Position numbers and translations under genes: made by a program | The notes under the pieces: generated by a model | Seen by the model: the letters and a program-made list of their open reading frames with translations, nothing else | Told to the model about the DNA's origin: nothing | Databases searched by the model: none | Source of the DNA: Ceratopteris richardii | Lineage: Eukaryota > Streptophyta > Polypodiopsida > Polypodiales > Pteridaceae | Assembly: GCA_020310875.1 (NCBI GenBank) | Contig: MU260052.1 | Coordinates: 782,001 to 846,000, forward strand | Direction of reading: 5' to 3' | Length of the DNA: 64,000 nt | In this document: positions 52,769-64,000 of the stretch, piece after piece | Layout of the letters: each line of letters starts with the position of its first letter | How positions within the stretch are numbered: the stretch's first letter is position 1

Positions 52769-53172
52769 TGTTGAGATATCAAGCTCAACATGTGATGATC
52801 TAGGATGACATGTACTAGTTTTTCATTTCTATGACATGTATAGTGGTCACACTGGTATATGTCAAGGATACGTCATTGAGCTTTATTAGATTTATCTACC
52901 GAGAGTGATGGCACATTTGTTCCTTGCCAACTCACTCATTCGCGGACATTAGGTTTTTCCTTATGTACTAATCTTTATATATTGCACTTGTTGTATTCTT
53001 GTTTTTTAGGTCATTCTTGTACATTCCTTTTTATGTAATAGAAGAAGAAGAAGAAGAAGAAGAAGAAGAAGAAGAAGAAGATTATTCTTCCTTGCCTCAA
53101 TCTATGTGTGTGCTTCTCCTTGAGAGTGAGAGTGTGTGGTGAGCTCTCTTCCTTATCTCCTTCCTCGTGACA
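52769..53172 (+). repeat. 3' LTR of Copia K with GAA microsatellite
   Basis: The LTR begins TGTTGAGATATCAAGC directly after the polypurine tract and ends near CTCGTGACA, 404 bases. It contains a (GAA)n run of about 13 units at 53041-53080. The 3' limit is set where gypsy E integrase sequence resumes. Confidence 0.75.
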
Positions 53173-55178
53173 TCATGAACATCCTTAGACATATTAGGCC
53201 AATAGACTCCTAACTGTTTCAATTCTCTTAGAGTTCCATGATTTCTCTTGTGCATTCTCCATTTGTTTATGTGCGCTTGTTCAATCAAGTTCTTCTGTTC
53301 GTCTTCTTCTACACATCTAGACAATACACCGTTGGAATCTTTATGATACACACTTTCTGCTACAATGTGTAAGTTACGCGATTGTAGAATTTCCTTTTGA
53401 ATCCCCTTGTTAATTGAGTGTTGTGGTCCATGAGTGAGTATTGGAATTAGCTTTTCTGCCCACTTAGGACATACTTCCAAATTGAATAGGTAAGTGTCTT
53501 GCAAATTGTCGGATACTCCTCTAGGTGGTTCTCCATGTGTTAATCTAGAGAGATGATCTGCCCTCATGTGGGTATTTCCTTTTTTCACAATCACTTCAAA
53601 ATCGAACTCCATTAACAACAGAAACCATCTCATTAGTCTTCGCATGTTACAAGGCTTATTGACTAAGTACAATACGGCTTGATGATCTATGAAGAACCTG
53701 AACTTGTTGGCTAATAGGTAGTGTCTGAATTTCTTTACAGCGTATACCATCCCTAAACTTTCTCGCTCCATAGTTGTATAGTTTCTTTTCGCTTGATTCA
53801 GTTGTCTGCTTGCATAGACAATAGGATGGTCCAATTTTCCCTCATGTGCCAGTTGAGCTAAATGCAGCCTATTGCGTAGTTGGAAGCATCCACATGAATA
53901 TGAAAGGGCTTGTTCCAATTGGGTGTTTTCAAAATTGGTGTTGTGCTAAGTCATTTTTTTTAGCTCATTAAATGCTTTCTCGTATTCGTCTATCCATGTG
54001 AATTGAGTCAACAATCCATAAAATGGCTTGGCAATTATAGCGTACATGTGGATAAATCGGCGATAGTATCCACAATGACCCATAAACGCTTGCATTTCCT
54101 TTGCATTTTTTGGTCTTGGAAGTTCTAGAATTACTTTGATCTTGTCTTCATCAGTAGATATTCCATTCCTAGATACGATGTGCCCTAGTATTTTTCCTTG
54201 TCTCACCATAAAAATGCATTTCTCAGGATTCAAGCATACTCTATATTGCTGACATTCTTCAAATATTCTTCGCAATTTCAGAATATGTTCCTGTCTCCGA
54301 TTTGAGTATGTACATAAGTCATCTACGTATACTTCCATACTCTTCCTTAGGAATTCTTTGAAAACGTGACACATCAACCTTTGGAAAGTAGCAGGGGTGT
54401 TAGTGAGTCCAAATAGCATCACTCTGAAATCATAGACTCCCCATTCAGTAGCGAATATGGTCTTATGTTGGTCCTCAGTAGCAATAGCTACTTGGTTGTA
54501 TCCAAAGAATCCATCCAAGAAGCTATAGACTTCCTTACTTGCAACTCTTTCCAAGAGGTGATCAGCGATAGGTAATGGGTAGCTATCACGGATCGTAGCT
54601 GCATTGACTTTCTTTAGATTAATGCACACTCTTAGTTGCCCATTCTTTTTGGGCACAACTACTAAGGGTGACAACCATTCGGTATGTTCTATCTCGTAAA
54701 TGAATCTGGCCGCTAATAGTTTGTCTATCTCTTCCTTAATCTTTGCTGCATAGACATCATTATAAGTGTAAGGGCATTGCTTCGATGGTTTAGCATCCGG
54801 TGTCATTGGTATTCGATGAGAACAAATGGAGGGTTCCACACCTTTGAGGTCCTTGTAGGTCCATTCAAACACATCTCGATATTCTCGAACCAGTCTTATC
54901 AATTCTTCTTCCTCCTCAGGTGACACATCCTTTCCTATGTACGTGCATCAATCTTCTCCATTTTCTACAGTCACTATGAGTGTTTTCATTTGTTCCTTGT
55001 TGTCATAAGCTTCTGCTTCTCTTGCCTCTCTCTTAGGCATCTGAATGGCTATTTTTCGTTCCTCTACTTTGTAAATTTTGAAGTGTCTAGGAACTTCAAA
55101 CAGATCCGGAGTTGCTTTGGTCTTACCCATGGTTTCCTCATGGTTTAGTACTTCTTGAGCTGCTTCTATTGCTAACAC
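53173..55178 (-). pseudogene. pol: RT, RNase H and integrase start of gypsy E
   Basis: RT reads KPSKQCPYTYNDVYAAKIKE, VVVPKKNGQLRVCINLKKVN, SYPLPIADHLLERVASKEVY, LTNTPATFQRLMCHVFKEFL and VYVDDLCTYSNRRQEHILKL. RNase H reads DHPIVYASRQLNQAKRNYTT, FFIDHQAVLYLVNKPCNMRR and MRADHLSRL. The integrase finger region reads KWRMHKRNHGTLRELKQLGV. It lies upstream (on the reverse strand) of Copia K. A few breaks are present. Confidence 0.9.
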
Positions 55179-55199
55179 CTTGGTTGTCCCATCCTTATT

Positions 55200-56467
55200 C
55201 TCTGTTTGAATGGATTCTAATAACGTTCCTCTGAATCAAACTCCGATTCCATCTCTATGCTCTCGTATTCTTCCTTCCATTCTTTTTCTAATACTTCTCC
55301 TGCTTCTACCTCTTGAAGGACTACCATGTAAAAGCTTACATCATAACCTTCTTCATCTATACATTCATTCATGGTCAATACTTCTTCATTCACACATACG
55401 TCCAAAGTGGCTAGAATCTCCATCCAACCGTGCGGTTCGAATGCTTCATCAGGAAAAACCTGATGCATATACATTGGGTCCTCTATGGGTCAATAATTTT
55501 GATGTCCTAGGGGACATAGCTGAAGTTTTTTTTCTTCTCTCTTTGCTTCCTTACACATCTATAATTGGGCATCCACGTGTATCCACGATTGATCACTTGA
55601 ACTGGCACTGTGGATAGACAAATCATCTTCTTCCTTGTGTACGAGATTCCCTTGTAGTGGGGGTACATCCCTGTATGCAAATGTATGCAAATTTATCTTG
55701 GTGGTGGTTCCTTGATGTTGAAGGTATAATGAGTCTCTTCCCCAGTCTTGTACTACCTTGAGTTGTCTCATGAAAGGTCTTCCTAATATCATTTCATAAT
55801 TATTAACCTTTCCAAATTGACATATAGCTAATGTATGCTCAAACTCGACTCCATAGATGGTTAATTTAATTTTTTCAAATATTCCCAGGGGTTTCTCTAC
55901 GTGACCATCTGCTAATTGAAGTTTCATATGCGTTGGTCACAGGGTTTGCTTTCCCCATTTCTCCCAAATCTCTTTGGTGGCAATGCCCACTCCCGCTCCT
56001 GTGTCTAGTATGGGCTTGGTCATGTATCCATTGTACGTGACAGGTAAACATGTGTTTCCCTCATCTCCTTCGCTAAATTCTCCAACCTTATCCACCCGAA
56101 TTTGTATAGTAGATGGGTTTTCAGTTTCCTTGCTTTCCTTTTTGTTCTTCTCCTGCTCTAGCTTCAACTGTCCCGCTAATTGTTTCCATAATTGTGGTTT
56201 GACATGAAGTAATTCTTCCATAGTCAATTGACATTGCACTTTGGTCTTTTTGACTTCTGCTAGATTGTGTGAGGTCTTGTTTGAAGACTCCTTTTCTTTT
56301 CCTCGTACTATGGGAGCACGGAAGATTATGAATTCCTTCTCATATCCTCCCATGTAGTTTGGTAGGGTGGAGATGTTGTGTGCTTCCTCCCTATTTCGGT
56401 CTAGCATAGAGACTTCTTCATATATTTCCTCCAAATCTGGCGTTGGTTGACAGTCTTCCACATCCAA
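55200..56467 (-). pseudogene. Protease region of gypsy E
   Basis: It reads KVQCQLTMEELLHVKPQLWK, VTYNGYMTKPILDTGAGVGI, MKLQLADGHVEKPLGIFEKI, YGVEFEHTLAICQFGKVNNY and MILGRPFMRQLKVVQDWGRD. A spacer with DEAFEPHGWMEILATLDVCV follows, parallel to B. This is the standard protease before RT. Confidence 0.85.
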
Positions 56468-56542
56468 TTCCTCAAAAGGCGGTTTTGCAACTCCATTCTT
56501 TTTCCGTTGATCTTCTCAAATCCTAGTCCACAACTCTCTTAG

Positions 56543-59500
56543 CTAATCAGCCTCTAAATTAGGGACTGTGGACATGGATTTGTCCTGGGTATTTAGTAGT
56601 TCTTTCTTATCATCCCTCTCTTTTGGTTTTTGGTCCTTGGTTTTAAGACAATCATTGTATTGATTCTCGGATATTCTCATCTCAGGGAGGACAGGGATAG
56701 TCTTTTCTAGAGTGGCCTGAGCCACCTCTATGAGTTCTCTACATATGGCTAGTCTCTCCTTTTCTAACTCCCCTTGTGGGTAAAATTTCTCATGCTGCTC
56801 CACGTTTGGTCCATTCGTGATTCTAGCTTGGTAAGCTTTCAACCACATATCTAAGTCGTCTGGTCTTGGGCCTGCTAGAATTGATCCTGGCTTGTCTAGT
56901 TCTAGTGTCTGCGGTTTAACGGGAGTTTCTTCCTAAATTTCAGGTTCCTTAGGTTTCTTATTGCCTCTTGTGTCCTTCTTGTCTTCCTTAGTTTTATTTT
57001 TCATCCATTTTTCTTTGAGATTTTCCCTTCTATCCTTCCACTTTTGGCTTTTACTTGTTTGGATATTCTCAAGTGGATCTTTAGAGTCTCCCACTACTTG
57101 TACTTTGGGTTCTAGGTTTTTACTCTTTTCTTGCTCCAAGTCTACCTGTTTTCTCTCTTGTCCTTTTGCTTGTGCTCCTCTGATGGCCTTCAATGGTACT
57201 GTGTATTCCTTGTCACTTCCTGACGATTCAATTACTTTTATTACGTTAATAGGTGCATTGTCATGAGTCTTATTGGGATTCTTTGGGCAGTCTCTAAATA
57301 GATGTTCCTTTCCACAGTCATTGCAATACCCTTCCCAAGTCCTGGGGGGTGGTGGGTTGTATGGCTGGGTGCATTCTCTTATAAAGTGATCTCCTCCACA
57401 TCTGTAGCACGATCCTTTTGGCATGGGTGGTCTCATGGGTGCTGATGCTTTGGGTGCGGTGTACATTAGGGTTGCCAACTCTAATCCATAGACATTGTCG
57501 TATCCCTCATAACCATAGTATTGTGGTTCATAAACTTGCTCGTACTCCATCATACTAGTGTCATAGGGATATTATTCTCCTTGGGTCTGCTCGTATCCTG
57601 GATTCGTTGATTCTGTACTAGCTAATGGTGATGCTGGTACCGTATGGTTCTCTCCATGTTTTCCTCTGGTTGAGCATATTGAACTGGCACTACGTTCTGT
57701 GGAAGTGGTGGTTGCCCTAACATCGGCTAAGGTTGTCCATATTTCCCTTGATCATATGGCCTAGGTGCTACTTGTGGTCCTAGATAGGGATTGTATCTTG
57801 GAATCTCCCTTCCTGGCTCTCTAGGAGGGTATCCATATGGCCTATATTGAGGTTGATTTGAGGGTCGAGACTGCCTGTTGAATGGACAATTCTCAGTGGT
57901 ATGATTACTGTATTTTTGTTCTATATGGCAATATAAGTAGTTCCACTGTCCGTGAACTCCTAACTTCTTGGCTACCAGCTCCACCAACTCCTCTACGTTA
58001 CTAGAGTTGGATGCCACTGTACTTCTAGTGTCTTTCAATTTCGTGGGGCTTGGCATACTTTTGAGATCATCAGCTAGGTTGTCCTCTAGGTCAATGCACT
58101 CTTGAAGGCATTCGCTCAACGTTTGTAGCCACTTTACATAGGCTAAAGTTCTCAAAGTCCCATTTGTCAACCCGTCTAAGAATAGTGATATCATTTTTTG
58201 TTGTGTGGGTCTTTCGGTTATTGGGCATCTGTCGACATATTGATTGAACCTTCAGGCAGCTGTTTTCACCGTTTCATTTGGGTTTTGTTTGAAGCTATGG
58301 ATTAAATATGAAGAGTTGTGTTTAATTCCTCTCTTAGTGAATTCCCCAATGAACTCCTGAAAAAATTGGTTGATATTTCCGAATTGATTGTGATCCAATG
58401 GCTAGAACCAAGTCAAAGCCACTCATGTGAGAGTTGGGGGCACAAAGAAATCATCCACTTGCTCAACCCATAGAGCTTGTTTAAATTCAGCTATGTGATC
58501 ATAAGGTTCTCCCATTCCGTCATAATGATTTCTCAAACACTTAGCCACTTGAATCGGTCTTAATCTTCTCATGGGTTCTGGGTGTCTAGGCATTACAGTA
58601 ATTGCTGGTCTAATTGGGGGCATTCTAGGATGCACTCCTAGTGGTGGTCTTGGCCTCATTGGTGGCCGATGTTGGTTGTCTAGTCCAGGGTGGGTTTGAT
58701 TGTGTGATTGCAGCCCTGACATTGTAAATTGCACGTGGGTTTGGTTAGGAATGCTCCGTTGACTTGTCTGTCCCGACATTGTATTTTCTGACTCTTGATG
58801 TGTCCCAAAGGGATTATGAAAGGTAGTTGCCTGCTCTCGTGAAGGGAATACGGGCAACCCCATATACCTCAATTGAGCCCTATCAACGGCATCTACCGGC
58901 CAATACCTTCTTTGGTTCTTGTCTAGGTACGTGACTCTAGACTCCTCTTCACGATCTTTTAACCCATAGAAGGTCATTGGGATTTCCTCCTGTCCTCCTG
59001 TGGGTGAGTCAATTTGTAACAATAAGTATGATCCATGGATCAAGTAGACCTCTAATAGGTAATCATCTTGAGGTATCAAATCTCCTCTCAAGACTTCAGT
59101 CACTACTGATTTGCCTCTGGTTGTAGTTATTAACTCTTCAGGATCTAGTGTTCTTGAGTTTCCTTGTCCTTCCAATCCTCCTCTCTCACTGATCCAATCT
59201 GGGTGTATAGTTACCACATAGATGTGACCCGACTTGTCCATGTACACTCCTCCTTCATACTTGACTGCAGGTCTGGGCTCTATAATTGTTGATTTAGTGG
59301 AATTCACCATCCTGGCCACTGATCTATTAGATGGGGATCTCTTGGGGGTTAGTGGATACATATTGTAGAGAGGTGCGGTATTCTCCTTCTATCATTGACA
59401 TGAAATTCCCCCTAAATATTGCACCTTGCATGTCTTCTGAATCCATTGGTATCTCTTCCTCTGAGTCACTAGAGGTGTCAGTATAGATAGAGTGATGACT

Positions 59501-59605
59501 TGCCTGAGTTGCACTTCCTACCGATGAAATAACACTCCTCCGGCTACTTAGCACACGTCCTGATCTCAAGTTCATCCACCCCCTGGGGCTATCTTGGTTT
59601 CTCAC
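56543..59605 (-). pseudogene. gag: Gag region of gypsy E
   Basis: The start reads MNLRSGRVLSSRRS (LRSG motif) with an acidic DTSSDSEEEIPMDSEDMQ. The N-terminal domain has VKYEGGVYMDKSGHIYVVTI. A Pro/Arg/His-rich linker (NQHRPPMRPRPPLGVHPRMP) and the capsid entry MRRLRPIQVAKCLRNHYDGM follow. Then come FLDGLTNGTLRTLAYVKWLQ and EELVELVAKKLGVHGQ, and a nucleocapsid with CYRCGGDHFIRECTQ and CNDCGKEHLFRDCPKN. The end part has MWLKAYQARITNGPNVEQHE. Some breaks are present. Confidence 0.85.
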
Positions 59606-59639
59606 TATCCCACAATTGGCTCCTCATTTCCCTCTAATT

Positions 59640-60425
59640 TTGCCCTCAAATGGCTTGATATGCTCTAGGCGATACCACCCTGGGCGATATGATACCACAG
59701 TTTAACGTGATATGATACTAACTTTAGGATGATATGATACCTCTGCCTGTGACGATACGATACTAAATCCGTGGACGATACAATACCTCTACTTGTGACG
59801 ATACGATACTAGATCCGTGGATGATACGATATCAGATTCCTCGCGATACGATACCACACTTCGCACGATACGATACTAGTGCTATGCACGATATGATACC
59901 AAAATTCCTCATGATACGATACCACCTTCTTGCACGATATGATACTTGTGTGCTGCATGATAGGATACCAACAGCTCACACGATACGATACTAAAATTCT
60001 CGCGATACGATACTAAAATTCTCGCGATACGATACTAGTGCAAGTGATGATACAATACCGAAACTTCACACGATACGATACTGAATTTTTGGACAATACA
60101 CACCACGTTGGTGATAGGATACTGGTATGACAAACGATATGATACCAAGGAGGTGAGACGATACGATTCTAGATATGCGATACAATACCAACAATGTGCT
60201 CGATATGATACCGCTTGGTCGACGATACGATAGCGTGACCGGGACGATACGATACCAAGTGGACCACAATATGATACCACCGACTGATCGTGATCGTGAT
60301 ACCAACTTGACGATACGATACCAGAGTGGTATCACGATACTTCAAGTGGTATGCAATGATATGATACTAGGCAAGCATCGCAATACTAGGGAATTTTGGT
60401 ATCGTGATGCCAAAACTCAACTGAC
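59640..60425 (-). repeat. GATACGATACC array in gypsy E leader
   Basis: About 30 irregular copies of a CGATACGATACC-type core (on the forward strand), separated by about 15-20 variable bases. Some neighbouring units are identical, e.g. ACTAAAATTCTCGCGATACG at 59990-60030. It lies between PBS and gag, as the arrays of B and G do. Several GGTATCGTG/CACGATACC complements allow hairpins. Confidence 0.8.
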
Positions 60426-61070
60426 CACGATAATTCAGCCAAAATCGCTCTAAAGTTCAATTTTTCTGTACAAAAAGGTTTAGTTCTATCCCCTCCTTAG
60501 TCTTAACCCTCTGTCTCTCTCATAGAATCTCCCAAAACTCTCTTTCCCACCCTGCGATACCGGAAATGATTTTAATCACGTGTGGTGGTGGTTATGAATT
60601 CATTTTGCTATTAAGAACTTGTGTGGCTTACCTTCAAGTGTGCCTCAACCCAAGTGTATGCTCCCAACTCCTCTTTTTAGCTCACTTAGCATGATACCAC
60701 ACTGATGATACCGATCTTTGTCTGCACACGATGCAAGCTCCTGCACTTGTGTCAAATGAACTAAATTTTTTTGGTTTTTTTAGTTTATGATGCCTGAAGC
60801 CTACTCTACACTAATTTTGGCAATTTTTTGAGATTTTTCTTGGTGATTCCAACTTTCTCCTACTCCACTTATCTCTCTAACCTAACCCTAACTCTTCCTT
60901 CTCATCCTCACTCCTAACCCTAAACTTAAAAGCTCATTACACACACCTCAGGGATTTGAAGTAACAAGCGCTGAAGTGCGTGACTACTTGCCACTGAACG
61001 AATTCACCTCTACAAGTAGGATTCCTTCACTCCAGAGCTATAACCATCACAAAGGCACCTTGGTTAAGTT
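60426..61070 (-). other. Outer leader of gypsy E
   Basis: AT-rich sequence with a few stray GATACC motifs (about 60690-60710) and an AACCCTAAC-like run near 60890-60930. No ORF or RNA gene was recognised. Confidence 0.45.
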
Positions 61071-61071
61071 T

Positions 61072-61093
61072 GTTTCCCGACAACAACACCAAA
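61072..61093 (-). other. Primer-binding site of gypsy E (decayed)
   Basis: The reverse strand reads TTGGTGTTGTTGTCGGGAAA, matching the B PBS at most positions in the same register. It lies about five bases inside the LTR edge. Confidence 0.65.
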
Positions 61094-61097
61094 AACA

Positions 61098-61979
61098 TGT
61101 GTACCTAAGTCACGAAGTCTTAGGGACTTGTGTCAAAGAGACTAAATCTCATTTGCCCCACAAGTGCGTATAGCGATGGATCGATACATGTTTAATTATC
61201 AATCCGAAGAACCACCTGAACCAAGTGTATGAGGACATGTGCACACATGATGGAAAGTGAAGTGGCTCAGCTACAATGCATGTGAAAAGACTAAACTATC
61301 TCTCTAACTCACAAAATCTCTAGAAATGTCTACCATGATACCACTTATAGCAGTAAGCACAAATTTGAATGTTTCTGCTAGCTCCAAATATTGGGTTCAT
61401 TTCGAAGCCCTCGATGAGACACATTTATTGGTGGTATTCTCACTCAAATTTGACAACCGGTCTTCAAGTTATGGCCAAAACAATGAATGGAAGGAAACAC
61501 CTACACCTGCTCCATAGCTCGTATTGGTTCACACACACACTACAGTCATCCAAAAGTGATGGGGAGGGATAGACAACATCCCTACACACACATTTCAAGC
61601 ATCACACACACAAAAAAGATCATAGAGAAGATGAAAATCAGCAAGGAAGAAGCAAATTCGAAATTTCATCTCTCCTTCTTCACAATTGCAAAAAGTCCTT
61701 ACAAAGAGTCACCAAGTGACTTATATACATGTGCCCTAAAAATGGTCCTTTCACACATGAGACCGGCACTTTATTGACTAATCTCTAAGTTCCTACTATT
61801 TTACAAGAATTATGTTACATGGATTTGGGGTTTATGCAACTAGAGGACTCTTCTAGTGCATTTACATAGCTTCAAGGGAATTTCCTAGGATTTTGAAGAA
61901 GAATTTTTATGCCATCAATTTGAAAATTTTGGTGCTCCTCTTTTGTGCCTCTTTTCTCTGCAACAAAAGGACATCAACA
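61098..61979 (-). repeat. 5' LTR of gypsy E
   Basis: The limits are inferred from the PBS on the inner side and a TGTTGATGTCC start (reverse strand) on the outer side, about 882 bases with TG...CA ends. A TATA-like GTATATAAG lies at about 61721-61729 on the reverse strand. No second copy is in the window, so the outer limit is tentative. Confidence 0.6.
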
Positions 61980-62779
61980 GACAATGACCAAGAGGATTTA
62001 AGGACGAAAGCTCAAAGGACCTCATAAAAGGATCTCAAGGACTACACAGATCAATGAACACACCACCTACCCCATGATGTAAACCTTCTTGTCTTTCTAG
62101 GGATCCCATATTGCCCTAGATCACCAAAACCACTTGGATCCCAAATGTCCAAGTATACGTCTTGGGATCCCATATATCCCAAGATCCCAGTGATGCCATA
62201 TGTCCCACACACCATGGAACTAAAAGATGAGTGTTGTTGTTGTAGTACTTCTAAGGGGAGCCAAGACCCACACCACCTTGCATGGAAGCAAGAAGAGGGC
62301 TCAAGAAAGACTCTCCTCTCATCCAACCCAGCCTCCGACAAGTTATGCAATCACCTAATCACACAACAAAGGAGCGACAAGCATGCACACACACACACAC
62401 ACACCTCACTCTCACACTCTCAAAGACAAAATACAAGAATGTACATATTCTACGAGTAAGAGAGTGATCTTCCATTCATAAAAAATATGTACATGAAGAG
62501 CATGTCGAACCAAGAGCTCCCCTTTTACAAAAATGAGGTTCCATATTTATACACTAAGCTGTATTCCCCATGTGCTCCTTTGACTAGTAAAAAAGGGATC
62601 ACGTGCTCTAACTAACATATCTTTTTAAGAGATTCCAAGATCTCTTTCCTAACCAACAAATCCCAAGAAACTACATGCATGGGATTTTTACGTAGTTTTC
62701 TTATATGTGTGCAAAAAAGGTGGGACATATTCAAGCTCTCCATACCATAGTCTTTGGAGAATTATCAAAAAGGGCTTAG
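61980..62779. other. Unassigned flank between E and Copia J
   Basis: No ORF of note. It contains repeated GGGATCCCAT/CCAAGATCCCA motifs at 62098-62200, a CA microsatellite (about 62384-62403) and a TATA-like TGTATAAATATGG on the reverse strand near 62547-62560. The TATA and a following CTCTC-rich stretch would fit an LTR of another element, but I cannot define ends. Confidence 0.4.
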
Positions 62780-63011
62780 TGTTGGAGATAGATGTCTGCA
62801 GAAGCACGAGAACAGCACAAGGAAGAAGAAGAAGCTTGGAGCACAAACACACAATACTGAATGTATTACTAGAGAATGTACAAAAGATAAGTAGCCCATT
62901 AGGGCAATAGGCATATATACAAGCCGGGGGGAAAAAACCTCCTAAAGAGGGAAAAAAGTGCCCTGGTGGTCCTAGTGTGTTCACACACATCACTACCTAA
63001 ATATATCAACA
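62780..63011 (-). repeat. 3' LTR of Copia J
   Basis: The LTR has TGTTGGAGATAGATG...TATATCAACA ends and is 232 bases long, homologous to the LTRs of Copia I. The outer five bases are CTTAG; the partner target copy is outside the window. Confidence 0.93.
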
Positions 63012-63085
63012 AATCCCCCCTGGGAGTGATGCGGTGAACAAGGAGCTGGCACTCATGTATAAGGAAGTGCCAAGCTATGTGGAAA

Positions 63086-64000
63086 TCACTCCACAAAAGG
63101 AAGTAAGCCCAAAGCTTTGCGGAAAGCTTCAAACTTCTCCCTAGGCAGAGCCTTCGTGAAAAGTTCTACAATGTTCTCCTGCGTGGGCACATATGCCAAG
63201 CTCCCCAACAGAGAACCTCTCCCTGACATAGTGATAATGCACCTCAATGTGCTTAGTGCGAGCATGGAACACAGGGTTCCTCGCAACTGCCAATGCGCTC
63301 TGACTATCAGTGAAGATGGTGGTGGCAGAAGACTGGCCAACACCCAAATCAGCCATAAGGCGTCTGAGCCACACACACTGAACAGTCGCTGTGAAAGAGC
63401 CCTATACTCAGCCTCACAACTGGAAGTGGCCACAGTAGGCTGCTTCTTGCTCAACCAAGATATACATGAGCTACCAAGCATGAAGCAAAAACCACTGGTG
63501 GACACACGAGTGTCATAGCAACCAACCCAATCTGAGTCAAAAAAAGCATGCAAATCTGGTGGTAGTGATCCCCCTTGGGATAAAACAACCTAAGTAGCCA
63601 AGTACCACTCAAGTAGCAAAAGATGCGCTTAACCGCCTTCCAATGCATGACTCTTGGGCAATGCATAAACCTGCTCATCTGTGAGACAACAAACTAAATA
63701 TCTGGCCGAGTAATGCATAAGTAAATCAAGCATCCAACAGCCTGCTGATAGAGAATAGCATCAAATGCATCTCCAGCATCATGAAGACTCAATCATAAAC
63801 CTGTCTCCATAGGAGTGGCAATAGGCTTACAGTCTTCAAGGCCAAAACGCTGCAATAATGTGTCAATATATTTCGTTTGACACAAAGCCATTCCACCATC
63901 AACTTGCATAAAGTGAATGCCCAAATAGTGATGCAAATGCCCCAAATCAGACATCTCAAATGAGGCATGCAAATCAGCCTTGAAATCAGCAATATGCTTC
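63086..64000 (-). pseudogene. pol: RNase H and RT part of Copia J
   Basis: It reads DTRVSTSGFCFMLGSSCISW, WLSKKQPTVATSSCEAEYRA, TDSQSALAVARNPVFHARTK and HYHYVRERFS, nearly as in Copia I. RT sequence continues to the window edge (MPHLRCLIWGICITIW is the shadow frame of the RT part). A few breaks are present. Confidence 0.85.

Larger units (their letters stand above)
50673..53172 (+). mobile_element. 5'-truncated Copia element K in gypsy E
   Basis: This forward Copia fragment begins inside integrase (EQKGYKCYNPFTRQVKVSRD), runs through RT and RNase H to a polypurine tract (52756-52768, GATTGAGGGGGAG) and ends with a 3' LTR at 52769-53172. No 5' LTR, gag or protease is present. Its EQKGYKCYNP and SRDVVFDE segments closely match Copia D, so the two are related. 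A few breaks are present. Confidence 0.85.
46666..61979 (-). mobile_element. Gypsy element E (Athila/Tat-like), host of Copia K
   Basis: This reverse gypsy element has a 5' LTR (61098-61979), PBS, a leader with a GATACGATACC array, gag, protease, RT-RNase H and integrase. A second protease-like domain, internal TATA and splice signals and a long 3' ORF region follow, ending near 46666 without a 3' LTR. Copia K lies within integrase. Pol is close to B and G. Several breaks are present. Confidence 0.85.
62780..64000 (-). mobile_element. Copia element J (family of Copia I), 3' end
   Basis: This reverse Copia starts with a 3' LTR (62780-63011) and a CCCAGGGGGGATT polypurine tract, then RNase H and RT, and runs off the right edge. 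The sequence is close to Copia I throughout, but its LTR differs more from I's than I's two LTRs differ from each other. It is an independent insertion. A few breaks are visible. Confidence 0.92.

Noticed and set aside
61980-62779. Host gene exon or promoter
   Set aside because: A TATA-like motif is present, but no open frame with coding character follows; an undefined repeat is more likely.

Overview
This is a land-plant nuclear segment made almost entirely of LTR retrotransposons nested in one another. The evidence is Ty3/gypsy pol of the Athila/Tat (OTA) type with the plant primer-binding site related to TGGCGCCGTTGCCGGGGA, Copia elements primed by initiator tRNA-Met (TGGTATCAGAGC), and tRNA-derived SINE-like segments. 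I found no host protein gene, rRNA, ordinary tRNA gene or CRISPR array. A large, repeat-rich plant genome (gymnosperm- or fern-like in style) would fit, but the species cannot be told from this window.

Layout, left to right. Gypsy A (+, 1-5578; 5' part outside the window) has pol, a C-rich 3' region and a 3' LTR. It sits inside gypsy C (+, 5579-8830; a long coiled-coil 3' ORF and the 3' LTR). C abuts an old Copia H (+, 8831-about 17225), whose gag is split by a young, nearly whole Copia D (-, 9346-15416, TSD CTATC). Gypsy B (-, about 17226-33464) is of C's LTR family and is itself split by Copia I (-, 26434-31588, TSD GGAGA). Gypsy F (-, 33465-40548) is the most decayed; it carries a lone A-family LTR (33622-34685) and a lone G-family LTR (about 36841-37350). 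Gypsy G (+, 40549-about 46665) has a 5' LTR, PBS, leader and gag to protease, with SINE-like sequence in gag. Gypsy E (-, about 46666-61979) runs from 5' LTR to a 3' ORF and contains a 5'-truncated Copia K (+, about 50673-53172). After an unassigned stretch (61980-62779), Copia J (-, from 62780), of I's family, runs off the right edge.

How the parts work together: in each gypsy element the LTR supplies the promoter, the PBS primes reverse transcription, gag (with zinc knuckles) builds the particle, and protease, RT, RNase H and integrase follow in that order. B and E add two things beyond that plan. One is a second retropepsin-like domain after integrase. The other is a 3' ORF region preceded by its own TATA box and good splice signals. 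A also has a TATA box between pol and its 3' region.

The points most worth attention are: the post-integrase protease-like domain in B and E; the internal TATA and leader-intron signals in B, E and A; hairpin or short-motif repeat arrays in the leaders of B, G and E, each different in sequence but all rich in CGAT/ATCG; a W-box-dense LTR family (A); tRNA-derived SINE-like units beside a Copia-type PBS in G; and a perfect 25-bp inverted repeat in G.
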